From contig NZ_CP014608.1 of assembly GCF_001586165.1 (NCBI RefSeq), forward strand, positions 3,410,001-3,474,000: 64,000 bases of DNA, written 5' to 3'. Below, in pieces: positions 42,385 to 52,136 of the stretch (position 1 is its first letter; each line of letters starts with the position of its first letter). The notes below the pieces were generated by a model. It had not been told where the DNA came from and searched no databases. It saw only the letters and a program-made list of their open reading frames with translations. Source of the DNA: Obesumbacterium proteus (GTDB lineage: Bacteria > Pseudomonadota > Gammaproteobacteria > Enterobacterales > Enterobacteriaceae). The translations under genes and the position numbers were made by a program.

Positions 42385-43848
42385 TCAGCGATTAGCGTGG
42401 GCTTGGCGATTTTCCTCAGCTATTTGCATCTGACATTCCAACATGGCGCATTCAACCGCCTTAGCCAGTTTCCGTAAGGCTTGGTCGACTTTATCGCTGT
42501 AAGGCAGTCCGTAATTTAATCGCAAACAATTTCGATATTTCCCCGACGCGGAGAACAGCGATCCAATGACAAACTGCACTTTGGCTTCGCTGAGTTCGAG
42601 GCTTAAACGCACGGAGTCAAAATGCTCGGGAAGCTCAATCCACATCATAAATCCGCCCTGCGGACGGCTCACGCAGATGCCACAGGGAAAGTACTCTCTC
42701 ACTCGACAAGTGAATTTCTCGAGATTCTGCTGATAGTATTTACGCATGCGGCGTAGGTGGGTTTGATACCCCCCTGACTTGATAAACTCCGCAATGGCTA
42801 ACTGCGGATGCGAAGCCGATGCGCCGGTGCCGGTGTATTTCATATAGACCACGCGATCAAAATAGCGCCCAGGTGCAATCCAACCAACGCGAAGCCCCGG
42901 AGCAACCGTCTTTGAGAACGAACTGCATAGCAATACGCGTCCATCGGTATCCAGCGATTTGATCGTGATAGGACGAGGATACTCAAAGGCTAAATCGCCA
43001 TACACATCGTCTTCAATAATGGCGATATCGTAGCATTGCGCCAGCGACAATAGTTCCCGCTTGCGTTGCTCAGGCATGATAAATCCCAGCGGGTTATTGC
43101 AGTTAGGCACTAACATCACGGCCTTGATAGGCCACTGTTCTAACGCTAACTTCAAGGCTTCGACGCTGATACCGGTGCTTGAGTCCGTGGGAATTTCAAT
43201 GACTTTTATTTTGGAACCGCGCAGCTTTTGCATAATCCCATGAAAAGCGGGTGATTCCACCGCAACGATATCGCCCTCCTGACACGCCGCGCGAATTGCC
43301 ACCATCAGCGCCTCATGACAACCATGGGTAATAATGATATCAGCAGGATTTAAATGGCATCCTGAATCAATGGCCAAACGTGCCACCTGCTCGCGCAGGG
43401 CAAGAGAACCGTACACAGGATCGTAATTTAATACTCGGCTGTCTTGCGCCTGCATAAGCCGAGTCATCGCTTTCCATAACGGCGCCATTGTGGATTGGCA
43501 CATATCCGGTGAGCCGCTGCCGAAAGGAATTGCATCGCTATCGGGTTCTTCATTCAGGCGATCGAGAACACATCCCCACTGCGTTATTTCAACCGGCCGC
43601 TGAGCTGGACGGCTGATCGCCGGTGCGGGCGGCGTGTGTTTGCGGGGCGTTACATAATATCCCGACCGTGGTTGCGGCGTGATGAGCTGTCTATCCTCAA
43701 GCAAATGATAGGCCTGCTGCACGGTGCTAATGCTCACGGAATGTTCATCACTCAGCGTTCGAACCGAGGGCAAGCGCTCGCCGCTTTGATATAAACCGGC
43801 TTCAATTCGTTGTGCTAATAAATCTGCGAGATGTTGATAGCGCGTCAT
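42385..43848 (-). CDS. yjiR: MocR-type regulator YjiR (GntR helix-turn-helix plus aminotransferase-like domain)
   Basis: A 487-residue protein with an N-terminal GntR winged helix (residues about 3-68, SGERLPSVRTLSDEHSVSISTVQQAYHLLE) and a fold-type I aminotransferase-like domain. The PLP lysine is in CSSFSKTVAPGLRVGW; NNPLGFI and IIEDDVYGDLAFE complete the cofactor pocket. Sequence similarity is best to E. coli YjiR, including WPIKAVMLVPNCNNPLGF. The ATG at 43848 has GGAAAGGG upstream. It is divergent from a DUF1127 gene, as yjiR is from yjiS in E. coli. The regulated pathway is not known. Confidence 0.87.
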   Translation of the reverse strand: MTRYQHLADLLAQRIEAGLYQSGERLPSVRTLSDEHSVSISTVQQAYHLLEDRQLITPQPRSGYYVTPRKHTPPAPAISRPAQRPVEITQWGCVLDRLNEEPDSDAIPFGSGSPDMCQSTMAPLWKAMTRLMQAQDSRVLNYDPVYGSLALREQVARLAIDSGCHLNPADIIITHGCHEALMVAIRAACQEGDIVAVESPAFHGIMQKLRGSKIKVIEIPTDSSTGISVEALKLALEQWPIKAVMLVPNCNNPLGFIMPEQRKRELLSLAQCYDIAIIEDDVYGDLAFEYPRPITIKSLDTDGRVLLCSSFSKTVAPGLRVGWIAPGRYFDRVVYMKYTGTGASASHPQLAIAEFIKSGGYQTHLRRMRKYYQQNLEKFTCRVREYFPCGICVSRPQGGFMMWIELPEHFDSVRLSLELSEAKVQFVIGSLFSASGKYRNCLRLNYGLPYSDKVDQALRKLAKAVECAMLECQMQIAEENRQAHANR

Positions 43849-44042
43849 CGTTGCCCTTTCCAATCATTGCTTGAGATCGTTATTCGCTAAAATGTTAGGC
43901 GAAAACCAGTACAGTTGGCCGCGTTTTAGACCATTCAGATCGCATAATGCGCAATCTGTATGTTAAATAATAGTTATTTTTGTATCTGTGACGTGTGCAC
44001 TCTTCGCGCAATGATATTGGTATCGAAACCGCGAGGAGTTGC

Positions 44043-44249
44043 ATGATGGGATATGACGAAAACCAAGCCAAGAAACCGTTTTTACAGTCGCCGTTTTATC
44101 TGTTTTTCATGGGGCTGTACCAACATTGGCGAACGTGGCATATGAGAAGAAAAGCCTATAGCGATTTACAACGTATGAGCGCGCAGCAGCTGAAAGATAT
44201 TGGTCTATCCTGCGCGGATATTGACAATATAACCCGCCAGAGAAAATAG
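44043..44249 (+). CDS. yjiS: DUF1127 small protein YjiS
   Basis: A 68-residue basic protein ending in the DUF1127 (YjiS-like) motif: R-R-K-A-Y-S-D-L-Q-R-M, then SAQQLKDIGLSCADID. DUF1127 proteins act in RNA turnover and phosphate or carbon metabolism in alphaproteobacteria; the role in enterobacteria is unclear. GAGGAG lies about 6 bases before the ATG at 44043; a second ATG follows at once. Divergent from yjiR and followed by a strong terminator. Confidence 0.82.
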   Translation: MMGYDENQAKKPFLQSPFYLFFMGLYQHWRTWHMRRKAYSDLQRMSAQQLKDIGLSCADIDNITRQRK

Positions 44250-44265
44250 AGTTGAAGATCAATAA

Positions 44266-44294
44266 AGCCTCTCCGGTTTGCGGAGAGGCTCTTA
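44266..44294. terminator. Bidirectional terminator between yjiS and rlhA
   Basis: Perfect 10-base arms AGCCTCTCCG and CGGAGAGGCT around GTTTG, between convergent genes. Confidence 0.82.
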
Positions 44295-44319
44295 TCAACG
44301 TTTTATTTACCGCAGATAG

Positions 44320-46335
44320 TTAGCGACGAGTTTTCGTTTTCGGTACAGCTGCTGACTTGCGCGGCAACGTTTTCAGTAACTCGTCAGGCGTTACCGAGGC
44401 CACTACGCTACCGGCCAGCGGCATTTTCAGAATGTGATTTTTGATTTTGCCTATCACGTGCATTTCACACGGTTTGCAATCGAACTTCAGCGTCAGCACT
44501 TCATCCTGATGAATCAGCTGCATCGGTGACGCTCGCCCTTTCACACCCTGCACGCCTTTGGCCTGTTTAGGGCAAAGATTGAAGGCAAAGCGCAGGCAAT
44601 GCTTGGTGATCATCACCGGAACATCACCTTTCTCTTCGTGCGCCTCATAGGCTGCATCAATCAACTGCACACCATAGCGCTGATAAAACTCGCGTGCTTT
44701 ATGGTTATACACGTTAGATAAGAACGTCAGGTGCGTTTCCGGATAAACCGGCGCGGGTTCTGAAACCGCTTTGCGGCTGCCACGCGGATAGGCATGCAAA
44801 CGCGCTTCCGTCAGCATATCTATGGTTTCGCGACGCAGCTGATTGAGCAAACCATTAGGCACGAAATACGCCGCTGGCAGGTTAATCTCAATGCCTTCGG
44901 AGAAATAGATACTCTGTCCTAGCTTCGCTAGACCATCGTGCAAACTGTTGAAGGCTTTCTCAGGCTGTTTGGCAATGTCAAAGAAGCCTTCCAGCGTTTG
45001 GGTAACGCTCACCCCGTCCGCCGTACTGGCCGTTAGCATCAGCTGATTTTCATTGCCGCTCAGGCGTAGTTTGACGCCAATACGACGTTCGCTAGATGTT
45101 TTCAGCAATGCCTGCTGCCAGTTATGATCCAGATTGCGGTTTAGCGGATGATGCGGACGCACATTTTTCAGCGCATCCAGCATTTCGTTTGGCCAAACGC
45201 GGAAGCTATTGGCGGCAATCTTTTCCACTTTGCTGGCGCGGAAGCCGACAATGTCACGCTTAATCAATACGTTCAGGCCATCGCCATTGGTCAGCGGCTC
45301 CGTCACGCTCACATCGACGTGATCTTTCCCAACCTTCAGCACTTCACCAATAGGCAAACCCACAAATTTCGGCGAATCAAACGCGCCGATATCCATTTGA
45401 CGCTGGTTAACAAAATAGTCAGTGCTGCCACGGTGGAAGGTTTTATCCGGAGACGGGACAAAAAAGTGCTCAGTACGTCCCATCGACGCCGGAGCCAGCT
45501 CTGGCCTTGCCGTCATAATCGCATCAAGGTGCTGGCGATAATAAGCCGTAATGTTTTTCACATAGCTCATATCTTTATAGCGCCCTTCAATTTTGAATGA
45601 GCGCACGCCGGCATCAATTAATGCGATCAGGTTTTGGCTTTGATCGTTGTCTTTCATCGACAGCAGATGTTTTTCGTAAGCGACCACGCGTCCCTGATCG
45701 TCTTTGAGGGTATAAGGCAAGCGACATGCCTGCGAACAATCGCCACGGTTCGCACTGCGGCCGGTTTGCGCATGCGAAATGTAGCACTGGCCGGAATAAG
45801 CCACGCATAGCGCGCCGTGAATAAAGAATTCAACCGTGGCGTCGATGTTATCGCTGATGGCTTTGATTTGATTCAGGTTGAGCTCGCGAGCTAAAACGAT
45901 TTGCGAAAAGCCAACGTCGGATAAAAATTTAGCTTTTTCAACGCTACGAATATCGGTTTGGGTGCTGGCATGCAGCTCAATCGGCGGGATATCCAATTCG
46001 AGAATACCCAGATCCTGAACAATAAGGGCATCCACGCCCGCTTCATAAAGCTGATGGATCAAACGTTCTGCCGGTTTCAGTTCATCGTCATGCAAAATAG
46101 TATTCAGTGTGACAAAAACTTTTGCCGCAAATCGATGAGCAAATCCCACCAATTCAGCGATGTCGCTGAGCGAGTTGCCTGCATTATGGCGCGCACCAAA
46201 ATCTGGACCGCCGATATAAACGGCATCTGCGCCGTGTAGAATCGCCTCGCGGGCGATAGCAACATCGCGTGCGGGACTTAATAATTCAATCTTGTTTTTA
46301 TGAGTAATTTTAGGCAAAACATCGCTTCGTAGCAT
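44320..46335 (-). CDS. rlhA: 23S rRNA 5-hydroxycytidine C2501 synthase RlhA (peptidase U32 family)
   Basis: A 671-residue U32-family protein that hydroxylates C2501 of 23S rRNA. The N-terminal barrel contains ELLSPARDVAIAREAILHGADAVYIGG (in pieces) near residue 18 and HASTQTDIRS; the U32 cysteine cluster lies in GQCYISHAQTGRSANRGDCSQACR near residue 193, with further cysteines in CLRFAFNLCPK and FDCKPCEMHV near 600 and 630 that probably complete an iron-sulfur site. Prephenate is needed for the reaction in E. coli. The C-terminal basic tail KSAAVPKTKTRR may contact RNA. Previously annotated YdcP. Confidence 0.92.
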   Translation of the reverse strand: MLRSDVLPKITHKNKIELLSPARDVAIAREAILHGADAVYIGGPDFGARHNAGNSLSDIAELVGFAHRFAAKVFVTLNTILHDDELKPAERLIHQLYEAGVDALIVQDLGILELDIPPIELHASTQTDIRSVEKAKFLSDVGFSQIVLARELNLNQIKAISDNIDATVEFFIHGALCVAYSGQCYISHAQTGRSANRGDCSQACRLPYTLKDDQGRVVAYEKHLLSMKDNDQSQNLIALIDAGVRSFKIEGRYKDMSYVKNITAYYRQHLDAIMTARPELAPASMGRTEHFFVPSPDKTFHRGSTDYFVNQRQMDIGAFDSPKFVGLPIGEVLKVGKDHVDVSVTEPLTNGDGLNVLIKRDIVGFRASKVEKIAANSFRVWPNEMLDALKNVRPHHPLNRNLDHNWQQALLKTSSERRIGVKLRLSGNENQLMLTASTADGVSVTQTLEGFFDIAKQPEKAFNSLHDGLAKLGQSIYFSEGIEINLPAAYFVPNGLLNQLRRETIDMLTEARLHAYPRGSRKAVSEPAPVYPETHLTFLSNVYNHKAREFYQRYGVQLIDAAYEAHEEKGDVPVMITKHCLRFAFNLCPKQAKGVQGVKGRASPMQLIHQDEVLTLKFDCKPCEMHVIGKIKNHILKMPLAGSVVASVTPDELLKTLPRKSAAVPKTKTRR

Positions 46336-46434
46336 GGATAAACCGTCTTAGTGAAAAGGCGAAAACGTGGCTATTGTAGTCAGGAATTTGCACTTCACAA
46401 GAAATCCCCGCTCACAATGTGTGATTTATTCAGC

Positions 46435-47055
46435 TTAAGCGCCACGAACCGCCAACCAAACGGTATGGAAACCACATTCTGGATCTTCAACGCGATGTTC
46501 TACCACGCTGAATTGGTGCTGATGAGGCAGATTTATATACTCTGTTGGACTGAGGCTGGCATGAAAAAGCGGTTTTCCACAAAATTCCCCTATCGCTTCT
46601 CCCTGATCTGGCCCGCTGGTGAACATTAATGCGGCTCTATCGGCGGCATGTGCAAGAAATACAGCAAACATCTTGCGCTGGTCAGCCTGAGACAAATGGA
46701 AAAAACTATCCCATGCAATGATTCCGTCAAAGCGCGTACCTAAATCTAATGTGCGCATGTCGTTAACCAGCCAGCGCTGCTGTGGAAAACGTTCGCGGCA
46801 ACGTGTAATTTGCGCTGGAGCGCCATCGATGCCGGTGACATTGAATCCCTGCCGGATAAAGTACCCCGCGATGGGTTCTCCGGTACCACAACCAATATCC
46901 AGAATATGACCATTGGCCGGAAGTTGTGCGAGAAACCGTTCTAGCCAAGGGACTTCGCAGCGTGGCGAATCTCCCTGAGCGCCATTGCGTTGGGAATCCC
47001 AGAAGGTGGAATTTTGCTGGTATAACGGAATAATATTGTCTGCGGGAGACGTCAT
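46435..47055 (-). CDS. Class I SAM-dependent methyltransferase
   Basis: A 206-residue protein with SAM motif I ILDIGCGTGEPIAGYF near residue 52, the acidic residue of motif II in VTGIDGAP, and motif post-I DMRTLDLGTRFDGIIAWDSFFHL near 100-120. The substrate cannot be assigned; related proteins methylate small molecules. Stand-alone between rlhA and the organosulfur operon, whose upstream region begins at its start codon. Confidence 0.78.
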   Translation of the reverse strand: MTSPADNIIPLYQQNSTFWDSQRNGAQGDSPRCEVPWLERFLAQLPANGHILDIGCGTGEPIAGYFIRQGFNVTGIDGAPAQITRCRERFPQQRWLVNDMRTLDLGTRFDGIIAWDSFFHLSQADQRKMFAVFLAHAADRAALMFTSGPDQGEAIGEFCGKPLFHASLSPTEYINLPHQHQFSVVEHRVEDPECGFHTVWLAVRGA

Positions 47056-47400
47056 AACGGCCCTTACCGATGATTAATACCCATCGCGAAGTCATATGCT
47101 GTAAACAGAATCTTAAGCGAACACGTAATCTAAAATCAAAAATTAGCTAAGCATTGCTGAAATAAGGCTAAGCAACTGCTTTACATAAAGCGTTAATACT
47201 TATTACTATCCGATTACATTATTGCGTTAATTATATCTTTATCGAATTAAGTGTTTTTAAGACGGCATAAGACTAAGACAAGATAAATAACTAAACGCAA
47301 TAAGTCATAACCCAATATCTAGCGTTATTTCATTTTTCATATATTCAATATGCGGGTTGCTATTGCCTAAATTTTGGATAAGAACCATAAGGAATAATAT

Positions 47401-48636
47401 ATGCCCGTGTTAACGCCTGATGAAAATAAATACCAAAATAATTCAGCGGTATTTCCAGCCAAAATAATCACCACCGAACGTGAGGCGATAGAAGCCGCCA
47501 AGCAGGTGGCGAAGTTTGCCGCAGAAGAGGCTCAGCACCGCGATCAGCAGCGCGTATTACCGCACGCGGCGCTCGACTTGTTCACGCACAGTGGCCTTGG
47601 CAGTATCACGATTCCGAAAGTATTTGGTGGGCCGCAGCTCTCCTTCGCCACCGTTGCCGAAGTTTTCCGAATTATTTCTGCCGTTGATCCGGCGTTGGGG
47701 CAAATACCGCAAAATCACTTTGGCATTCTGCAACTATTAAGTATTACGGCCACAGAAGATCAATTAAAACGATTATACGGTTCTGTTCTCGCAGGATGGC
47801 GAATTGGCAATGGCGGCCCAGAACGCGGCACAAAAGATACTTTGGATATGCGCACTCGCCTAACCAAAACCGCTGCGGGCTTAGTATTAAACGGTGAGAA
47901 ATTTTATTCTACCGGTGCATTGTTTGCTCATTGGGTGGCGATTAAAGCTATTGATGATAATCAACAGCCGGTCATCACTTTTATTCCCAAACACACGGAA
48001 GGTCTGCACATCGTCGACGATTGGTCGGGTATGGGACAACGCACAACCGCCAGCGGAACCATTAAGCTGCACAACGCGTTAGTTGCTCCAGAGAATGTCA
48101 TTGCCCTCGCCCCTATTTCACAGCAGCCGAATATTCAGGGCGCAGTTTCTCAGCTTATTCAAGCCGCTATCGACGCGGGTATCGCCCACGGTGCCCTAGA
48201 AGAAGCGAAATCATTTGTACGCGAACGTTCACGCCCTTGGATTGATGCCAACGTCGAACGTAACAGCGACGACCTTTACATCATTGCTGACGTCGGCCGC
48301 TTAACTATCGAACTCAATGCCGCCAATGCCCTGTTGAAACGGGCCGCGAGTATCTTGGATCAAACCCAAGCCGCGCCAATAACGGCAGAAAGTGCCGCCT
48401 ATGCCTCTATTGCCGTCGCAGAAGCCAAAGTCTTAACCACGGATATTGCCCTTGCGGCCAGTGAAAAACTGTTTGAGTGGGCCGGTAGCCGCTCGACGTT
48501 GGCCGAATTTGGCTTAGATCGCCACTGGCGCAACGCCCGCACTCATACCCTGCACGATCCGGTGCGCTGGAAGTTTCACGCCATCGGTCAGTATCGCCTT
48601 AATGGCATATTTCCTGCCCGTCACTCTTGGATCTGA
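47401..48636 (+). CDS. SfnB-type sulfur-acquisition flavoprotein (acyl-CoA dehydrogenase fold), first copy
   Basis: A 411-residue member of the acyl-CoA dehydrogenase superfamily in the SfnB/DszC branch: FAD-binding stretches NGGPERGTKD and LNGEKFYSTGALFAHWVAIKA near 160-185, DDWSGMGQRTTASGT near 215 and the C-terminal HWRNARTHTLHDPVRWKFHAIG shared by DszC-like enzymes. Such proteins act on organosulfur compounds during sulfate starvation. It is the first gene of a six-gene run; AAGGA lies 10 bases before the ATG. The 345-base upstream spacer is A/T-rich with repeated ATAAG elements and is where a Cbl- or CysB-dependent promoter is expected. Confidence 0.85.
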   Translation: MPVLTPDENKYQNNSAVFPAKIITTEREAIEAAKQVAKFAAEEAQHRDQQRVLPHAALDLFTHSGLGSITIPKVFGGPQLSFATVAEVFRIISAVDPALGQIPQNHFGILQLLSITATEDQLKRLYGSVLAGWRIGNGGPERGTKDTLDMRTRLTKTAAGLVLNGEKFYSTGALFAHWVAIKAIDDNQQPVITFIPKHTEGLHIVDDWSGMGQRTTASGTIKLHNALVAPENVIALAPISQQPNIQGAVSQLIQAAIDAGIAHGALEEAKSFVRERSRPWIDANVERNSDDLYIIADVGRLTIELNAANALLKRAASILDQTQAAPITAESAAYASIAVAEAKVLTTDIALAASEKLFEWAGSRSTLAEFGLDRHWRNARTHTLHDPVRWKFHAIGQYRLNGIFPARHSWI

Positions 48637-48694
48637 TTCAGCCACAACAAATTCAACTACATAACAACTACATCAACAACAGGATGATTTTGCT

Positions 48695-49900
48695 ATGACA
48701 ACACAGGTTACCCCGCAAACGCCTGCGGCCAGATTAGAAACTACAGAGCAAATATTGGCGCTCACGCAACGTTTAGCCGAGGTTTTTTCCCTCGAATCGG
48801 CGCTGCGTGACCGAGAGCGACGCCTGCCTGACAGTGAACTGCATGCGCTGTTCAGCAGCGGTTTAGGGGGTATTACCGTTCCGGCTCAATTCGGCGGTGC
48901 CGATGTGTCCTGCGCCACGTTGGCACAGGTGGTAAGCCGTTTGGCTCAGGCTGACGGATCTATTGGTCAGGTGCCGCAAAATCATTTCTATGCTTTGGAA
49001 GTTTTGCGCATCAATGGCACTCAGGCGCAACAGCAACGGCTATATCAGGAAGTTTTAGACGGTGTGCATCTGGGTAATGCATTGGCTGAGTTTGGCACGC
49101 CGAATGCCCATACGCGCCGGACTCATCTGCATCGCAGCGGCGATAAATTGCTACTTTCTGGGCGTAAATTTTATGCCACCGGTGCGATTTATGCCCAGCG
49201 CATTCCGGTTCTGGCTCTGGGAGAAGACGGCAACGAAGTGCTGATTTTTTTACCTAGAGAGACTGAAGGGCTGACCATTATTGATGACTGGTCAGGTTTT
49301 GGTCAGCGCACCACCGGCAGCGGCACGGTGTTACTCAATAATTGTGAAGTTGATATTGATGACGTCGTGCCTTTCCACACCGCATTTGAGCGTCCAACCA
49401 CCGTTGGCCCCTTTGCACAGCTGCTGCACGCCGCCATCGATCAAGGCATCGCCCGTGCGGCATACGAAGATATGCTGGCATTTGTGCGTGAACATGGGCG
49501 CCCGTGGATAGACTCCGGCGTGAGCGCCGCCACTGACGATCCTTTGACGCTGGAACGCATCGGGCGTATTTCCGCACGCCTAAGTGCGGGTGATGCGCTG
49601 CTGGAAATCGCCGGTTTATCGGTTGATACCGCCCAACATAACCCAACGACGGATAGCGTGGCGCAGGCCTCTATTGATGTTGCACAGGCGCGTGCTTATA
49701 CCACCGAGGTGGCGCTGGCAGCCGGTAACCTCCTTTTTGAACTGGGCGGAAGCCGTTCCACGCTGCGCGAATATAATCTCGATCGCCATTGGCGCAATGC
49801 GCGTACTCATACCCTGCACGACCCTGTTCGCTGGAAATACCATGCGGTTGGCAATTTTTATCTCAATGGACAGCGCCCGCCGCGCCGAGGGACGATCTGA
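48695..49900 (+). CDS. SfnB-type sulfur-acquisition flavoprotein, second copy
   Basis: A 401-residue paralogue of the preceding gene with the same landmarks: QVPQNHFYALEVLRING near 90, LLLSGRKFYATGAIYAQR near 150, DDWSGFGQRTTGSGTVLLNN near 195 and HWRNARTHTLHDPVRWKYHAVG at the end. It presumably works on a related organosulfur substrate or pairs with the first copy. The stop codon overlaps the ATG of the next gene by one base, so translation is coupled. Confidence 0.85.
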   Translation: MTTQVTPQTPAARLETTEQILALTQRLAEVFSLESALRDRERRLPDSELHALFSSGLGGITVPAQFGGADVSCATLAQVVSRLAQADGSIGQVPQNHFYALEVLRINGTQAQQQRLYQEVLDGVHLGNALAEFGTPNAHTRRTHLHRSGDKLLLSGRKFYATGAIYAQRIPVLALGEDGNEVLIFLPRETEGLTIIDDWSGFGQRTTGSGTVLLNNCEVDIDDVVPFHTAFERPTTVGPFAQLLHAAIDQGIARAAYEDMLAFVREHGRPWIDSGVSAATDDPLTLERIGRISARLSAGDALLEIAGLSVDTAQHNPTTDSVAQASIDVAQARAYTTEVALAAGNLLFELGGSRSTLREYNLDRHWRNARTHTLHDPVRWKYHAVGNFYLNGQRPPRRGTI

Positions 49901-51282
49901 TGAGCCAGCCGAAAAAACAGATCTTGATGAATGCCTTCAACATGAACTGCGTTGGGCATATCCATCACGGCATGTGGACGCATCCCGAAGATCGCTCGAC
50001 GGATTTTAATAGCCTGAGCTATTGGCTCGATTTGGCGAAACTGCTCGAATGCGGTTTGTTTGATGGCCTGTTTATTGCCGATATCGTGGGCGTTTACGAC
50101 GTATACCAACAAGGCATCGGCCTAACGGCGCGGGAGTCGATTCAACTTCCCGTGAATGATCCGATGCTGTTGGTGCCTGCGATGGCGAGCGTTACGCAAC
50201 ATTTGGGGTTCGGCGTTACCGCCAATCTCAGCTATGAACAGCCCTATTTGTTCGCTCGCCGGATGTCTACGCTGGATCACCTGACCCAAGGGCGCGCCGG
50301 ATGGAATATTGTGACCGGTTATCTCGACAGCGCGGCGCGAGCGATGGGACAAACTCAACAGATCCCGCATGACCGCCGCTACGACATGGCTGACGAATAC
50401 CTTGATGTGCTCTACCAGCTTTGGGAAGGCAGCTGGCAAGAAGATGCGTTGCTGGCCGATCGTCAAAACCGAATCTATGCAGACAGTACTAAAATTCATT
50501 CGATTCAACATCATGGTGAATTCTTCGACGTGGAAGGCTATCACCTTACCTCTCCATCACCGCAGCGCACCCCGCTACTTTATCAGGCAGGAAGTTCCAG
50601 ACGTGGCATTCAATTCGCGGCTCGCCATGCGGAATGCACCTTTGTGAACGGCGCTACGCCGCAGGCCATGAAAGCTCAGGTCGATACGCTACGCCATGCT
50701 GCCGTCGCCGCGGGTCGCCGTGCAGACTCACTCAAAGTGTTCATGGGCGTGGGCGTTATTGTGGCTAAAACCGAGGCTGAAGCGAAAGAAAAGCATCAGG
50801 AGTATCTGCGCTATGCCAGCCCAGAAGCCGGATTGGCACATTTCTCCAGCTCAACCGGTATCGATTTGGCTTCGTTTGATTTGGATGAGCCTATCGTGGT
50901 GGGAAAAGTTGAGGCTATCGAATCCGTAACCAAGGCTTTCAGCGGCTGGACTAAACGTCGCCTGCTTGAACAGCACTCGCTGGGCGCACGTTATCCCGTT
51001 ATTGTCGGGTCACCGTCGCAGGTCGCGGATGCGTTGCAGGTATGGATTGATGAGGCCGACGTGGATGGATTTAACCTCACGCGCATCGTTAATCCCGGCA
51101 GCTACCGCGACTTCATCGATTTAGTGGTACCTGAACTGCAATCACGCGGGGTTTACAAAACCGAGTACGCCGAAGGCGCACTGCGCCACAAACTTTTTGG
51201 CCAAGGAGCACAGCTTAATTCATTGCACCCAGCCGCTAAACGACGTTATCAACCGCAGCCGTTGCAAGCTTTTGCAGGTTAA
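49900..51282 (+). CDS. FMN-dependent monooxygenase of the NtaA/SnaA/DszA (SoxA) family
   Basis: A 460-residue luciferase-like monooxygenase: N-terminal MNAFNMNCVGHIHHGMWTHP, active-site region FARRMSTLDHLTQGRAGWNIVTGYLDSAARAMG in pieces near 125-150, YLDVLYQLWEGSW and YQAGSSRRGIQFAARHAEC near 230. Family members use FMNH2 to attack dibenzothiophene sulfone, nitrilotriacetate and other substrates; in this context an organosulfur compound is likely. The start at 49900 overlaps the previous stop (TGATG) and gives the family N-terminus. Confidence 0.88.
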   Translation: MSQPKKQILMNAFNMNCVGHIHHGMWTHPEDRSTDFNSLSYWLDLAKLLECGLFDGLFIADIVGVYDVYQQGIGLTARESIQLPVNDPMLLVPAMASVTQHLGFGVTANLSYEQPYLFARRMSTLDHLTQGRAGWNIVTGYLDSAARAMGQTQQIPHDRRYDMADEYLDVLYQLWEGSWQEDALLADRQNRIYADSTKIHSIQHHGEFFDVEGYHLTSPSPQRTPLLYQAGSSRRGIQFAARHAECTFVNGATPQAMKAQVDTLRHAAVAAGRRADSLKVFMGVGVIVAKTEAEAKEKHQEYLRYASPEAGLAHFSSSTGIDLASFDLDEPIVVGKVEAIESVTKAFSGWTKRRLLEQHSLGARYPVIVGSPSQVADALQVWIDEADVDGFNLTRIVNPGSYRDFIDLVVPELQSRGVYKTEYAEGALRHKLFGQGAQLNSLHPAAKRRYQPQPLQAFAG

Positions 51283-51321
51283 AACAAGCATCTTAATTTT
51301 GGTATTTACAGGGGTGGGATC

Positions 51322-52134
51322 ATGAAATTAGCGCACGTAAAACTCGGGACTTTGGCTGTTACGCTGCTGTTGAGTGTTCAGAGCGTATTCGCCGCCGCGC
51401 AGTTCGAAGGGCCGTTAAAACTAGGCACCACGGCAGCATTCGCACCGCCGCTTGAAGTGGCCGTTGCCGAAGCTAAAAAACAAGGTTTAAACGTTGAGCT
51501 TATCGAGTTCAGTGATTGGATCGCGCCCAATGTGAGCCTTGAAAATGGGGATATCGACGTTAATCTTTTCCAGCATAAGCCCTTCTTGGAAAATGCTAAT
51601 CAGCAAGGCGGCTTACATTTAGTGCCTTATGCGCCCGCGATCATTAATAACGTGGGCCTATATTCGAAAAAATACAGCAAGATTTCCGATCTGCCGGTCG
51701 GTGCGAAAGTCGCTATCGCTAACGATCCGATAAACGCCGGACGCGGGTTATTGCTGTTACAGAAAGCGGGATTAATTACGCTGAAGCCTGGCGTGGATTA
51801 CAAAGCGACTCAAGATGACATCATCAGCAATCCCAAGAAAATTCAGATTATAGAAATTGAAGCCGTGCAATTATCTCGTTCATTCGACGACGTGGACTTA
51901 GCTCAGGGCTATCCAAGCTATCTGCGTCAGGCTAATACGGTGGCACCGGAAAGCGCTTTACTCTTTGACGGCATTGACCATCCACAGTACATCATTCAAT
52001 TCGTGATCCGTGATGGGCATCAGGCCGACCCGAGACTGCGTAAGTTTGTTGATATTTATCAGCACTCTCCGGTTGTCCGCGCCAAACTGGACGCATTTTA
52101 CGGCAAGCTGTATCAGCCAGGCTGGAGCGCATAA
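51322..52134 (+). CDS. MetQ/NlpA-family substrate-binding protein, non-lipoprotein form
   Basis: A 270-residue exported binding protein with a signal peptide (residues 1-24, LGTLAVTLLLSVQSVFAA) and the NlpA/MetQ core: EFSDWIAPNVSLENGDIDVNLFQHKPFLE near 65-90, YSKKYSKISDLPVGAKVAIANDPINAGRGLLLLQ and the C-terminal DGIDHPQYIIQFVIRD. MetQ of E. coli is a lipoprotein; here no cysteine lies at the cleavage site, so this one is probably soluble in the periplasm. The ligand may be methionine or an organosulfur compound. A GGGTGGGA ribosome site precedes the ATG. Confidence 0.88.
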   Translation: MKLAHVKLGTLAVTLLLSVQSVFAAAQFEGPLKLGTTAAFAPPLEVAVAEAKKQGLNVELIEFSDWIAPNVSLENGDIDVNLFQHKPFLENANQQGGLHLVPYAPAIINNVGLYSKKYSKISDLPVGAKVAIANDPINAGRGLLLLQKAGLITLKPGVDYKATQDDIISNPKKIQIIEIEAVQLSRSFDDVDLAQGYPSYLRQANTVAPESALLFDGIDHPQYIIQFVIRDGHQADPRLRKFVDIYQHSPVVRAKLDAFYGKLYQPGWSA

Positions 52135-52136
52135 CG

